From Thuidium tamariscinum (Eukaryota; Streptophyta; Bryopsida; Hypnales; Thuidiaceae): 64,000 nt of DNA. The translations under genes were made by a program, and so were the position numbers. Within the stretch, counting starts at the first letter, position 1. Every line of letters starts with the position of its first letter. Under the pieces are notes generated by a model that was given only the letters and a program-made list of their open reading frames with translations, did not search any database and was not told the origin of the DNA. The stretch spans positions 24,021,067 through 24,085,066 of the forward strand of contig OX344758.2 in assembly GCA_947034885.2 (NCBI GenBank), written 5' to 3'. This document shows positions 34,273-46,434 of the stretch, one piece after another.

Positions 34273-37200
34273 ATGGGTGGGAGTACGGTGGCACTGGTCG
34301 TGACGGTGCTAGCGATGATCCAGTTGTGGACGGCGACGGCGCAGCAATTCAATGTGGTACACAGGTACGCGCACATGGAGGGATCGCCAGCCAACAGCGG
34401 GGGGCGGGGAGCATCGCCGGAGTATTCGGCACTGCTGCGGGCTCACGATCGTCGGCGCCTCGCCGTGGTGGCGGACTTCCCCGTGCGCGGCGACGACGAC
34501 CCCACCTCCATCGGGTATGTATCATATCTCTGCCATGCACTGATGGACTTCGCGGGGCTTGTGCCACACTTTTCTCATGTGAATAGATCTCGGCCGTGTG
34601 AAGCAGTAGTTTGACGCAGCAGATTGATCCTGCGCTGCGTATTAGAGAAACAGGGGAGGGAATTCGGTCGTGTATAGGCACTGTGGAGTATATACGCAAT
34701 CTCGGCGGAGGTTAGATGTCTTGTGTTCCTTGCTAGCAGGGAACAGACCAATCATTTATTTCGAATTCTGCCATGTGGCACGCAGCTCACGCCTAAATTC
34801 CCTCCATCATCATAGTATTGGAATTGGATTCAGATTCTTGTCCAGAGGTTCGAATTTGGGCCCGCTATTTCCGACCCTCCGTTGATAGGTTTTACGGATC
34901 GTGGTCAATTTTGTGTGCACAGACCGGGATTCCTGGGTAATCTCGAAAATAACAGGATCAGGGGTTAGGCTAGACGTGCGCACCAAGTATCTATGCAGGC
35001 ACGATGGGCATGTCATTAGACCGCGGGGGAAATTCGCAACCTTAGTCGTGCGCACGTAATGTGTGGAAATTGTGACCGTCTGATCGCTTGGCAATAATGA
35101 AAATGATAGATTGAAGTGCTTGGTGGAGTCAGGCAATAACAGTTGCTATGGGGGGTGGGGTTCGCTGAATTTGTGTCAGGTTGTACTACACGGAGCTCAA
35201 GCTGGGTACCCCTCCGCGCCTATTCTATGTGCAGGTGGACACCGGAAGCGATATACTGTGGATAAATTGTGCCCCATGCCCTGGCTGCCCTCTGCAATCC
35301 GGTATTGAAGGGGTACGTCGCGCCTTACCCTATGCTCACTTTTGGCTCCGATGATTAGTACAGTGTCGTCAATTGAATTCTCAGTATGTTGCATGAAATC
35401 CGAATGTGGGACTGAAGTGAGTATCTCCGTCGAGGGTGGTTTCCTGGAGGACATGGCCAGCGGTCTGTCGAAGCAAACGCCGGCACCTTGCGTTGGAGGT
35501 TAGAATTTTCCCGGGCGATCGATCGAGAATGAGCGCGAACCTATGAAATTGGGAATGGGCGAGAGTGTGTGATGATTGGGAATTCGGCCTGAGTGAGGGA
35601 TGCGTTGGGGGTGGTGCAGATCACGTTGCAGCTTTATGATCCGGCGCTGTCATCTACGGACACAGTTGTGGGATGCACGGAAGCCACATGCGGCGAGGCG
35701 TCGGATGGGGCGTCGCAGGAGTGCACCAGCTCCGGAGCGTGTAAGTACGTGGTGCAGTACGGCGATGGGAGCAGCACCACTGGGTACTTCATTAACGACG
35801 TGTTGACCTTCCAGCAGGTCGACAACTCGACGACTGTCAATTCCACCGCGAATGTCTATTTTGGGTCAGCCGCACAAATCTTCCTCCATTCCTTCCTTAC
35901 TCGCCCGACTGCTGCTGGCTTGCGTACAAATACGGAGGAGTATGGAGGGACTGACTGACTAGCCTCATCTAACTTATGGTCAAGTTCTGATTGTCGGACC
36001 TAGCCTCGCCTAGGGTTGAAAACGAGAGTGCATGCTAATGGCGAAATGGAAGTGGGCTGCCAACAGGTGTGGAACTACGCAAACAGGAAATTTGCTGTCG
36101 ACGTCGAGGGCCGTCGATGGGATCGTGGGCTTCGGGGCAAGCGACGCTTCTATACCATCGCAGCTGGCGAAGCTCGGCAAAGTGGGCCGCGTGTTTGCTC
36201 ATTGCTTGCAAGGGAACAATCAGGGCGGCGGCACATTTGTGATCGGCACCATTCTGGAGCCCAACCTCTCGTACACTCCTCTGGTGCCCGGGCAGTACGT
36301 ACACCCTCCACTCTTTGCCGACTCTTACTGCTGCTTGAACGTTTCTGTGTAAATACATTTGATGCAGCATGGTTGTGGCCGCGGCCGGGACGAGCTCTGA
36401 CGCTCACCTGTGGCCCGACTTGCAGGACGCACTACAATGTGGGCTTGCAGAACATCGCTGTCAGTGGAGTGAACATCACTTCGCCAGCATCCTTTGAAAT
36501 CACGTCGACCGGAAAAGGCGGGGTGGTGGTGGACAGCGGTACCACCCTGGCGTACTTATCAGAACCTGCGTTTACCCAGTTCGTGAACGCTGTAAGTCGT
36601 ATCCAGGCCTCAGTTGGTTCTCACTCCTCGAATAGGGATTCACTTGCTATTGACCAGTAGTAGTTCTTACCAGTTCTCGCTTGCTTGTGTTGTGACGGAT
36701 TATGGCAGATCACCGAAGGAGCCCCTGTTGCAATTACGACATTTCGCTCTGGCTCTGAAACCCTCACTTGTTGGGTTTATACTGGCAAGTGAGTAGTCAT
36801 ATCTCTTTCCTATCATTCCAGGCTGAGAAGCGTTCATTTCATTGCGACATTGCTTAGTTGTCATTTGTTTATTTTCAATCTAACCTAGAGCTGACAAATT
36901 CCCCTTGGTGACCTGTGCTTGGATGGTGCAGCATCAACACTGGTTTTCCATCCGTGACACTCTACTTTGATGGTGGAGTCGTAATGAATTTGGGTGCTTC
37001 GAATTATTTGTACGACGCAGGTCCAACCGTAAGTGTTTTCATTTCTCGCGCTGTCTCTGTGACTTTTTCAGAGAGTGATGGGCTTTGACTCTTGTTGTCG
37101 AGGATCTGGAATCCGATGATACTATTTTTCTATGGGTCGAAATCTTCTTAGTGTTTGGATATCAATTTCATGTCTCTTCAAATAGAAGAACGGAGGGTAA

Positions 37201-38042
37201 CATTCCTTCAGGTGAATACTTTAGACTGCTGCTCCTGTATCTTAGAGTACCTCACCCTGGGATAGAAATGTGTCGTCTGTCTGAGTACTAGTTGCTAGCT
37301 AGAGAATGTTTCTGCTTATTGAAGGAGACTGACGTCGTTGCCAAAAATGTTGGCAGGACGGGGGTACAGCCTATTGTATGGGATGGCAGACTTCAGATTC
37401 TTACACAATAATTGGAGGTAATGATTTGTGTGTTCGTCCTTCAGGTTTTTAAAGAGTGGGGTGGTTGCTTTACTCATTTAAAGTTCTTCCTTAGGTCTTG
37501 AATGGCATTGAAATTGAACTAGTCCTGCCAAGACTGACTTGCGTGGGAAATGATCCATGCCAGATATGGTGCTGAAAGATCAGCTCGTTGTGTACGATAA
37601 TGATAACCAGAGGCTTGGCTGGAAGCCGTATGACTGTAAGGGTTTCTTTTCCTTCTGTTCGTCTTGACTGGCACAGAGCATAGCAAGTAGTTGTCGTTGA
37701 GTTCACTATAAGTGGCCATGAAAAGCGAGCAGCGGCATGCATTCGGAGAGAGAGGGAGTGCGTCTGTAGTATTAGTTTCTGGTGTGGCAGAGTGGGAGGA
37801 GAGTGTACAGAATGAATTCATGATGTTCGGAACGTCTGTTTACCATGTGTGTGACTATGGTTGCAGGTACCCAACCCATTCGGGTGAGCGCGCCCAACAG
37901 CACCACGAGTGGGACCGTGAGTCCTGGTTCTGGTGACGGCTCTGCTGGTGGTGGTTCTGCGGCAGCCACGATCCGATGGAGCGCTGCGGTATTGTCTTCT
38001 TGTCTGGCAATGTCGTTGTTGGGTTCAGTGCTGAGCCTGTGA
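34273..38042 (+). CDS. Pepsin-like (A1 family) aspartic protease with GPI-anchor signal, 10 exons
   Basis: Exons by splice consensus and homology: 34273-34514, 35180-35312, 35620-35864, 36067-36294, 36426-36591, 36709-36788, 36932-37028, 37357-37417, 37564-37635, 37867-38042. All introns are GT-AG and the exons sum to 1500 bases (499 residues plus stop). The start ATG sits in GCGCCATGGG. Residues 1-23 are a signal peptide. The first catalytic motif is D101-TGS in YVQVDTGSDILWINC, with the C-X2-C-X2-C insert of plant enzymes. The flap is Y172-GDGSSTTG and the second motif D319-SGT in VVVDSGTTLAYL. IIGDMVLKDQLVVYD closes the core. The tail is Ser/Gly-rich (about 455-477) and then hydrophobic to the end, a GPI signal. 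The family is Arabidopsis aspartic proteases 36/39, cell-surface endopeptidases active in pollen and ovule growth. The substrate here is unknown. Confidence 0.93.
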
Positions 38043-39091
38043 CATTTTACTTCCTGGTTACATTCAACTGGTGACCGACTCTTCCGAAATGCGAGAAAGA
38101 GAAAGCATCCGGGCTGGTATTCGAGCCGGCAAACAGCATTATATGTGCTTCATCCTCTATCAATAGTTGGAATGTCGGAGGTTGCTCTTTCAAATTGAGA
38201 GCCGTGTCCTGTCGGAAAAAAAAAACCCTGAGAATTTGTATTGTGGTAGTTGGATTCCTTTTACCACTGCGGATCTTGAGTACAACTTTTGTTAGCGTCC
38301 CTTACGTTGTGATCTCTTATTTATTATTCTCTCCCTTGCCCAGTGTAAGGTAGAAGGGTTTTTTCTCAGTGATGAGGCATCTGCACTCCATTGCAACCCG
38401 TTTCCAAATCGAGTCCTACAGATTCTTGCTTCAACTGTACAGCTTTACCCCCGAGGTGCCTAGGGCTGCTTTCGTATTTTTATTGTAAATTCATATATGT
38501 TTGTGGAAATTATATTCAATCGTTAGAACATGCACTTCACGAGAATTTTGCAATTAAAGGTGAAATCGTCAGTTTCGTTCACTTCGCAGTTTTGTATTGG
38601 CACTTCGCATAGGAGTATACCTGTACTTATTTGCAAAGCTTTGTGTAAATGCAAGCTAGGAGCATCCAAATGTAACCACAGTCGGTTTCAGACATCTAGG
38701 AGAGAACTTGAATCCAAGCGTTAGTGGATCCAAAGAAAATATGTGGGGTTTTTAAGTAGACACGTGAGGTTTTAAGAAGTTGTCACTCTTTCAAGAAGTG
38801 GCCAATCATCCATGCGGGATTTAAAGTGAGAGTGTTGTTTTTGGGTGTTTCCATGCCAACTTTGCTAAGTTTGGTATTAGTCTAGGAAAAATATGAAACC
38901 TATTTTGTTGGTTTTGCAACCCATTTCATGACAACCATACCAGACATCATTTAATTTTGAAACTACCTTTAAGATCTATTAATTTGAAACAAGTGTCTTT
39001 CTTAGTTGCATCTACTTTAGGACTATCATACAAAAATTTAAAAAAAGCTAACCAAGGCAAGCTATTTGAAAATATAACATTGATAATTCCA
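38043..39091 (+). other. 3' region of the protease gene and transition to AT-rich DNA
   Basis: A balanced 3' flank to about 38.76 kb includes an A9 run (38217-38226) and several AT-rich poly(A)-signal-like words, none decisive. AT-rich sequence follows, with no coding content. Confidence 0.4.
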
Positions 39092-39370
39092 TATGGCAAA
39101 TTTTGTTAAAATGGCGGTATTTCATATGCCATTTTTTCGACCACACGGTCTAAAGTCTAAATTGAAAATTGACATCTACAACTAGTATAAATTTTCAAGC
39201 ATCTCGGATGCATATAAATTTCCAAAATCTATAATAGGTGTAGATTTTAGACTACACAGTTTGAAACATCTTAGACAAATATAGATTTTAGACACTTACG
39301 GCCCATATAGATTTCAAGAATCTATGAATAATTTAGATTTCAAACTAAATTGTAAAAGTGTCAAATTATA

Positions 39371-39961
39371 CTAAAAAGGATATTTAGTGTTGGATTACAA
39401 TTAGTGTTATTACCACCCTACTCCACACAACACTAAATCTCAACTTTGGAGAAATTAGTGTAGTTTTAAACGTAAGAGGATTTTTGGCCCCTAGAAGACT
39501 TTTTAGGGTTGTTTCCTGAAACTGTTCCCACTATTGCAGCCCAGCCCCCTGTTGATTTGAAATTTTGAATTTTGAAAAAATAAAATAAAATATTTTTTCC
39601 AAAAAACTTCAGAATGTATTAAAAGCAAGAAAATGATTTAAAAAAATAATTTTTTCTTCAAAAAAATATTTTAATAATATTTAATAATTAATTTAAATAA
39701 ATAAATCATTATTATTTTATGACGTGGTAGTCGCTTGACCACATTAGCATAGCGTTCTCAGCATTCCCATAGCATTCCCAATGTTTGGGAACTGACAATC
39801 TTCTAACACTAAATGTAAACCTCTTTATATTTTAGTTTTACCATAGAGTACTTCTAGTGTTAGAAATTAGACTTAATGTTACTTATTTTAGTAGGATTAA
39901 TGATATTTAGTGTCATTGTTCGTAAATAGTGTTGCTAACAATAAATATCCTTTTTAGTGTT
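39371..39961. mobile_element. CACTA-like MITE with TTA target duplication
   Basis: The ends are (T/C)ACTAAAAAGGATATT followed by TAGTGTTGG, and the inverse at the right (AATATCCTTTTTAGTG), each flanked by TTA. The termini repeat ACACTA/TAGTGT words, a CACTA hallmark. It is interrupted by the MITE at 39472-39817 and inserted within the TIR element 39092-40000. Confidence 0.65.
39472..39817 (-). mobile_element. TA-flanked ~300-bp MITE, copy 4 (inverted, innermost)
   Basis: The ends are TAAGAGGATTTTTGGCC and, at the right, TTTACCTCTTTA-like (GTAAACCTCTTTA). The landmarks GACGTGGTAGTCGCTTGACC and GGGAACTGACAATCTTCTAA are in inverse order relative to 40879-41173. Confidence 0.65.
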
Positions 39962-40000
39962 ATGGAATACCGCCATTTTAATGAAATTTGCCATCATATT

Positions 40001-40878
40001 GAATTTTGTTGCATTTTGTTGGATTGGTATACATGCCTTCTAAGACTTTTTTGAATTTTCATTCTCATTTCCGTAAGTGAATATTGATCATGTTTTTGTA
40101 AAAGTGGGTAGTGGAATCTGAATAACCTGAATTGGCAAATTATTAGTAGGTGTTTGGATATTAACTCCAATCTTCTTAATATAACACCTTCTAATATGAC
40201 AAATTTCTTTTTTGGGATGAGTCTTGGGGACATCCATCCTCAAGTTAAGAAATGTACTTAATGTTTTGACTATTGCATCTACTATCGTGACATGAGTAGT
40301 CAAACGAATTGGATTATAGAGAAGCTATCAAATTGTGTATGAATGGTTGCATTGCCTTTAGGATTTTTCTTTTAAGCACCAAGTCTATTGCATTTTTTTC
40401 CCTTAGAAAATTAAAAAGAAGTGTGTGTGATAGTCACCTTCAACCACACCCTACACCTAGTCACACTTGGTGACTACTTCGATCTTAAGCATAACATTAA
40501 TTTTTTTCAACTTCACATTCAATAGCTTCTTCAGTTCCTAACCCCATAACGCCGTTGTGGAGACTAATGTTCAGTTAAGGATGCAACATAATACTCCCAT
40601 ATGAGACAAAAGTGCAATTGTTCATCTTTAGAATTTGGTCTCAAATTTGGTGCAAAAAAAGGGAGGTCATGCATAGAAGTTTGACCTCCAATGAATATTT
40701 TTGGATTTTAAGAAGTAGATGATTTGTTGTCTTTCAAAAAGGAAGATTTTCATGGTGATCAACCCATCTTTACAATAGGCTAAGCCCTTCATAATTGATC
40801 TTGATGGAATCATTGACAAAAAGTAGAATCAACATATTTTTAAAATACTTCAACCTATTTGACCCACTTCTACAATCA
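40001..40878. other. AT-rich non-coding sequence
   Basis: No gene or repeat copy recognised. Confidence 0.35.
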
Positions 40879-41173
40879 TAAGAGGATTTTCAGCTGGTTT
40901 ACAAGACTGCCAGTTCTCAAAAGCTGGGAACTCTCAGAACGCAGTGTTGATGTGGTCAAGAGATTGCCACGTCAGAATATACTAATTAATTAATTATTTG
41001 AATTAATTATTTAATATTTTTTTGAATATTTTTTTGAAATCATTTTTTTTGAAATTAATTTTTTTTTTTTGAAATTCAAAAATTCAGACCTACAGGGAGC
41101 TGGTCTGCAGCAGTGGGAACAATTTCTAGGAACACCCCCGAAACAGTCTTCTTGGAGGCTAGAAATCCTCTTA
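40879..41173 (+). mobile_element. TA-flanked ~300-bp MITE, copy 5
   Basis: The ends are TAAGAGGATTTTCAGC and GCTAGAAATCCTCTTA. Landmarks are CCAGTTCTCAAAAGCTGGGA, GAGATTGCCACGTCAG, a T-rich middle and CCCCCGAAACAGTC. Confidence 0.75.
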
Positions 41174-41523
41174 TATCTTATGATTTATCATACATTCATA
41201 ACATTCAGTAGCAACCTGTCACACTGCCTCCCTGTAGATGAAATGGTGTGGAATATTCTACACCATTCAGTAACTAAAGTTGCAAGCTTCAAGAAATGTC
41301 AGATGAAATTAGGTGATGGGGACTTCACAAAGGGAAAGGCAGTCCTTCTATGGGCTATTGAATGTTATGTTACATTTAGATTGCAAAGTCAAAGTACTAT
41401 TCATTGATCACTTTTGCATGCCAAACAAGTTTTTGGTAAGGAACAAGCACCATTCCTTGCTTCAAGGAGATTTTTTTATTTCTCCTTTTGATTTTCTTTA
41501 GGGGAGGGAATGTTGTTTAAAGT
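41174..41523. other. Intergenic, unassigned
   Basis: Open frames here (41069-41501) begin inside the MITE and resemble nothing known. Confidence 0.35.
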
Positions 41524-41675
41524 TTAACCCATTAAAGACCAGGTCAATGATTAGTTGATGATTGTAGTTGAAAATGACAAGTTTTCATTAGTAGTTACTT
41601 TAGCTATTAATGAAAACATGTCATTTCCAACCAGATATTCATTTGCAATCATCGACCTGGTCCTTAATGGGTTAA
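41524..41675. mobile_element. TTAA-flanked foldback MITE (152 bp)
   Basis: TTAACCCATTAAAGACCAGG at the left is inverted at the right (CCTGGTCCTTAATGGGTTAA), and most of the ~70-base arms pair. Both edges are a single TTAA and the next bases are CCC, as in the larger TTAA-type elements here, but the interior is unrelated to them. Confidence 0.8.
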
Positions 41676-42664
41676 TGTGACAATTATGTGCTAATACTAC
41701 ATTTTGACACCTCCTCATTGAAGACATTATGAGATGCTTTTGGCAACGTCCTTTGAAGATTAAGAAGGTTATGAGATATAGTATATCAATACACATACTT
41801 AGTATTGTCTACTAATCCATGTCTTTAAATTAGGGTGTTTATTTTGTTTATTTGTTTTGTTTGTTATGGTGAAATCTCCTAGATCATGTCTCCTACAATT
41901 GCATCTTTGGTACAACTAGAAAGCTCTTTGTGAGGAGGGGTGCATGGACTTTGTCTTGTGGCATTTGGAGTTTTGGATTAAAGTTATGGATTTTCTTAAG
42001 TTATTTTATAATCTTAAATTATCCTAAATTATAGATCCTTTGGTTCCTTTATAAAGCTCTTAGCAAGGAAGGGTGCATGGGCTTTGTTTTGTAGTCTTTG
42101 GAGTTTGGATATACAATATGAAAGTTATTGAATTTCAAGGTTCTTAGGAATAAAAAAATCAGAAGATTACTTTCATTTTCATTTTGGTTGTGGTTTTGAT
42201 ATAAAGCACACTAGTCCATACGTCAAGTTAATAGGTTTTTTTGTTTTGTTTTGTCTACTTGATATGTTGAGATTTAAGAAACTATAACTATGAGTCTTGA
42301 GAGCATTCTTGATATTGTTGGAAAGCTCTTTGTAAGGAGAGCACATGCCTAAATGCTGTGAAACAAAATCTTTGTATTCCTTCATGCACTAAGTTTTCCT
42401 TTATATCAAGAATGAAACCTTTTGTACTGCAAGAAAATCCTTGCATCCTTTCATGCATAAAAGATATTGAATTTCCAAGTTCTTACAAATTACAAAATGA
42501 AAAACTATTTTTACTTTTATTTTGGTTGTAGCAACGGCACGTGGCACATTAATTTAGTGTATATGGTAAATATTTCATTTTATTTAGAATGCACTTGAAT
42601 ACATACTTGAGAATCAATGTAGAATTACAATCTTTATTGAATCCTACTTTGCATTGTATTGTAT
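41676..42664. repeat. Degenerate tandem repeat (~135-bp unit)
   Basis: The phrase GAAAGCTCTTTGTGAGGA followed by GGTGCATGGACTTTGT recurs in altered form near 41918, 42053 and 42321. Oligo-TTTGTTTTG runs occur near 41840 and 42240. No gene was seen. Confidence 0.5.
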
Positions 42665-44980
42665 TGTATAGTGGGGTCCCAATCAAAATGGCGTTTTGGG
42701 ATTTGCAAGGAAAACAATTTCAGCTCTCCAATTTTGATAGCCTCCCAAGAACTCAAAAATTGATATTTTACTATAAAAAATTTCTTACAACACTACCTAT
42801 AAGATAATAACATGCATGCTAAATTTCAAATCCAAAAGACTTACACAAAAAAAAGATATTCAAAATCTACCAACATATGTAGCTATGAAAAACATTTCAC
42901 TACTTTCAACTTTGACACCTTCCCAAGGATTGGATTGTTTTTTTGCCATGAGATTTTTGTCATGAAATAATCTCTATGTTTATAATATGTGTGAAATATT
43001 TCAAGGTCCAAAAAAAAGATATTAGAAATCCCCCAACATGTGTAGTACTGTAGTCTTGAAAAAAATTTACAATTGCCCACTTTGACAGCATCTCAAGGGC
43101 CAAAAAATTGATTTCTTATCATGAATTTTTATTTCTGAAGTCATGTCTATATTAATAACATGTGTTCCAAATTTCAATTTCAAATAAATTACCAAAAAGA
43201 AGGTATCCAAATCTCTCAACATGTATAGTTGTGAGGAGTTTTTGAGCCCTTAGTATAGTGTTATTTTGTAGAGCAAAGTTTTGTACCGATGTAAAAACTC
43301 ATCCTCACAACTACACATGTTGGGAGATTTTGAATATATTTTTTGGGGTAAGTCTTTTGAGCTTGAAATTTGGAATATATATTATCAACATAGAGGTGAT
43401 CTTATGCAAAAAAATTTATGTTAACCCCTAAAGGCCCACGGCCGTTTTTCAACCCAAAACCACTCAAAACTGCCATTTTTGCTCCATTCATCCATGAAGA
43501 ACAAAAAAACTAAAATTTTAGATTCTAACCATAGGATCTTGTACTTTACTTAACTAAGATCATGTGGTGAAAATTTCATGAAGTTTGACCGTATAGATAG
43601 GAAGATATGAGCATTCAAAGTTGGAAAACAAAGTTTTTTTAAACTCTAGTTTGCAACTTCAAATGACTTTGTCCTCCATTTATGTAATTTTTTTGCACTA
43701 CGGACCTTGAATTTAAATTTTTTTCTATTGAGAAATTGAGCTAAGAGATTAGGAAAAAAAATTCACAAAATAAAGACTTTTTTTTCATTCTTTAAAAAAT
43801 TGTCAAGTAGATGTAGGTCCAAGATTGAAAGAAAAACTAAATTGCAAATATCTCATAGATGGAATCAAAACACGATAATCCCAATGGTGAGATTGTTCTA
43901 ACAAACAAAATCAACCTTGTCCAACAATTTTTTTTGAAAAATTGTGAAAATTGCATTCACAAATGAATCCTATAAGTTATTTTTTCAAGAAGATGCTTAG
44001 ATTGCCCGAAAAACAAGATTGTTCATAACTTTCACATTACTAATCCAAATGGAATGAATCAAAGCTTCACTTGTAGACAAAAATAAAATCTATAAGAAAA
44101 AAAAATTAATTTTTAAATTTTGAAGTTTTTGTAGATTTTTTTTTCTGCCCGGCGACATGAAAATTATGTTTAAGATGGCATAACTTTTGCTCCCGGTCAC
44201 CAATTGAAAAAAAATTAATATTCCCACAGAGCTAATCGTTTTTTCTATCTTATGTAAAAATTTCAAGAAAATTCATTAAAAATTGAAGTCACAAATACCT
44301 GCCCGAATTCTTAAAGTCCCCCGAGGGGACTCTTGGGCCTTTAGGGGTTAAATAGACAAATTTTCAGCCCTAAGGAGGGTGTCAAAGTCGGCAACAGTGA
44401 AAATTTTCTCACAACTACACATGTTGGGAGATTTTGTATATATTTTTTTGGTAATTTATTTGAAATTGAAATTTGTAACACATGTCATTTACATAAATAT
44501 GACTTCACAAAAAAAAATGGTAAGAAATCAATATTTCAGCCCTTGGGAGGGTGTCAATGTTGGCAATTGTAAAACTTTTCTCAAAACTATACATGTTGGG
44601 AGATTTCGAATATCTTTTCTTAAATTAATATTTTGACCTTGTAATTATTTTATACAGATTAAAAACATAGATTTTACTTCATGCAAAAATTTCATGAAAA
44701 AAGAAAAAAAACACAATCCTCGGGAAGGTGTCAAAGTTGAAAGTCATAAAATGTTTCTCACAACTACACATGTTGGTAGATTTTTAATATCTTTTTTTGT
44801 GTAAATGTTTTGGCCTTTAATTTAGAATTCATGTTATTAACTTATAAGTGATATTGGAAAAAAAATTTCATAGTAAAATATTAATTTTTGAGCTCTCGGC
44901 AAGCTGTCAAAGTTGGTAGAGCTGAAATTGTTTTCACTGTGGATTTCAAAACACTATTTTGATTAGGACCCCACTGTAGT
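42665..44980. mobile_element. TIR element with internal inverted ~170-bp tandem units
   Basis: The left end GTGGGGTCCCAATCAAAATG is inverted at the right (ATTTTGATTAGGACCCCAC). Inside, a unit with the phrase ACAACTACACATGTTGGGAG recurs near 43301, 44394, 44584 and 44753. The inverse occurs near 42868, 43031 and 43214, so the two arms carry opposed tandem arrays. It is non-coding. A 931-bp TTAA-type element is inserted at 43421. The superfamily is not established. Confidence 0.65.
43421..44351 (+). mobile_element. TTAA-type (piggyBac-like) MITE, 930-bp subfamily, young copy A
   Basis: The termini TTAACCCCTAAAGGCCCA and the exact inverse TGGGCCTTTAGGGGTTAA give 18-bp ends including one TTAA per side. 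Nothing beyond TTAA is duplicated. It is the same length (931 bp) as 59141-60071 and differs at about ten positions. A sister tandem unit of the host element (near 44508-44540) runs through the corresponding site without interruption, acting as an empty-site reference. It is non-coding, so mobility would need a transposase from elsewhere. Near the right end GTCCCC..GGGGAC forms a small subterminal hairpin. Confidence 0.9.
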
Positions 44981-46434
44981 GACTATACTATATAATACAT
45001 CAACTTAGGCCCTTCTCTCGGCCCTTCTATATTCCCTTTATGCAATCTCAAAATCTTGGGGACTCTTTGTACAAAACATAGTGAATTAGATGTAAGCGCT
45101 TTATTCCTATCCTTACAATGAAGCAAACATAACCGGATTTTATATGAATCTAAGTCCATTGGATGCTCTAAATGTCAATCCATTGTGCCTTCCAAGAAAT
45201 TAATATTTTCTACTTACCCTAATTTCCATTTTACCTTCTACTTAAGTTCAAAGGTGTGCCTTGATTCTTCTTCAACCTCCTTTTTTTAAGTCCTAATCCA
45301 ACTCTATTTTCTATCTTCTTACTATTGTAACTTTTTAATTCTAATTCTATCTTTTTTTTATTCAACTTCTATTTTTATTATTATTAATTCATTTTTTCAA
45401 TCTTATTCTACTTCAATGGCCTTTTCTATGTTTGACTTCCTATTCTAATTCTATTTTGATTTTTTCTATTCTTACTCTATATTGGTTTCCTTTATAATTT
45501 GATTTCTTACTCTACATCTAGTTCTACTTTGATTCTCTATTTTCTATTTATAATTTATAATTTGATTCTTTACTCTAATTTTATTTGTTGTTATAATTCT
45601 ATTTCTAATTTGATCTTCTACACCATGAGTCTAGTATTTGTCACCAAGGCTTCAAAAAAAATTTGTTTTTTGTTTTTTGCTCATTTTTAGGGTTATTTTG
45701 GTAAAAAAAAGTATTTACAAGATGTTTAAAGGAATTCCCTATAATTATGGAAAATTAGTTAGAATTGTTGAAGAGTGCTTTAAGAACTCCTTGGTATTGG
45801 TTTTTGAATTTTTATTAGGTGTTAGAATGTGGTTTAGTAGTCTAGAAGAAGTTTGAAGCAAATAGAATTTTAGGGATGACTTAGTGTGAAAACATTAATT
45901 TTGGCCCTTATTGGAATTCTCTCACAAACAAGCTTGACTTGTTCAAGATCCAATAGTAATAGTAGAAGTTTGATAGATTCCTAGGAATCTTTGCAAGTAA
46001 TTTTCTTAAACAAATTTCAATTACAAAAGTTGGAAGAACTCAACATTTACACACACATGCAAGTGAAATCCGCAGACAAGAACAATTTGCGACCAAGAAG
46101 CCAAGATTGGTGTTTCTAGTATAAATGCATGCCCAGAGCACAATGACAAAGTTAGATCATGAGGATTTCCTAGTATGGAAATGATTCCTCTTTAGACAAA
46201 TTAATTTAGCAAGTGTTTATTTTTTACCTTATTTAAAAAGTGTCAGTTTTTAGTAAAATTTTGCACTTGGACTTTGAAAACTTTTTAAAAGTATCTCAAA
46301 AAAGTTTCATAACTTTTTGAATTGTAAAAATGACTCCAGGGGAAGTCAATTGCTCTTATCAACAAATGGAAATTCATATAAAATTCTCCACTAATGGTAA
46401 AGTCCCACTAAAAATTAAAATGGTACATTTTAAC
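44981..46434. repeat. AT-rich sequence with T-rich minisatellite-like tract
   Basis: From about 45290 to 45620 the sequence is built of words such as TTCTAATTCTATTTT and TTTGATTTCTTACTC, a degenerate pyrimidine-rich array like that at 54776-55160. No gene was recognised on either side. Confidence 0.5.

Larger units (their letters stand above)
39092..40000. mobile_element. TIR element (outermost of a three-level nest)
   Basis: The left end CATATGGCAAATTTTGTTAA and then AATGGCGGTATT is inverted at 39963-39998 (AATACCGCCATTTTAATG then AAATTTGCCATCATATT). The middle is occupied by the CACTA-like element at 39371-39961, itself carrying another MITE. Subtracting these leaves about 320 bases of original element. 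The superfamily is undetermined. Confidence 0.6.

Noticed and set aside
34240-34614. Aspartic protease starting at 34240 as a single 124-codon frame
   Set aside because: The codon at 34240 is TTG, not ATG. The first ATG is at 34273 in good context, and the frame beyond 34514 is intron.
36016-36660. 214-codon open frame
   Set aside because: It reads exon 4 of the protease out of frame and exon 5 in frame across introns; the conserved protein is obtained only by splicing.
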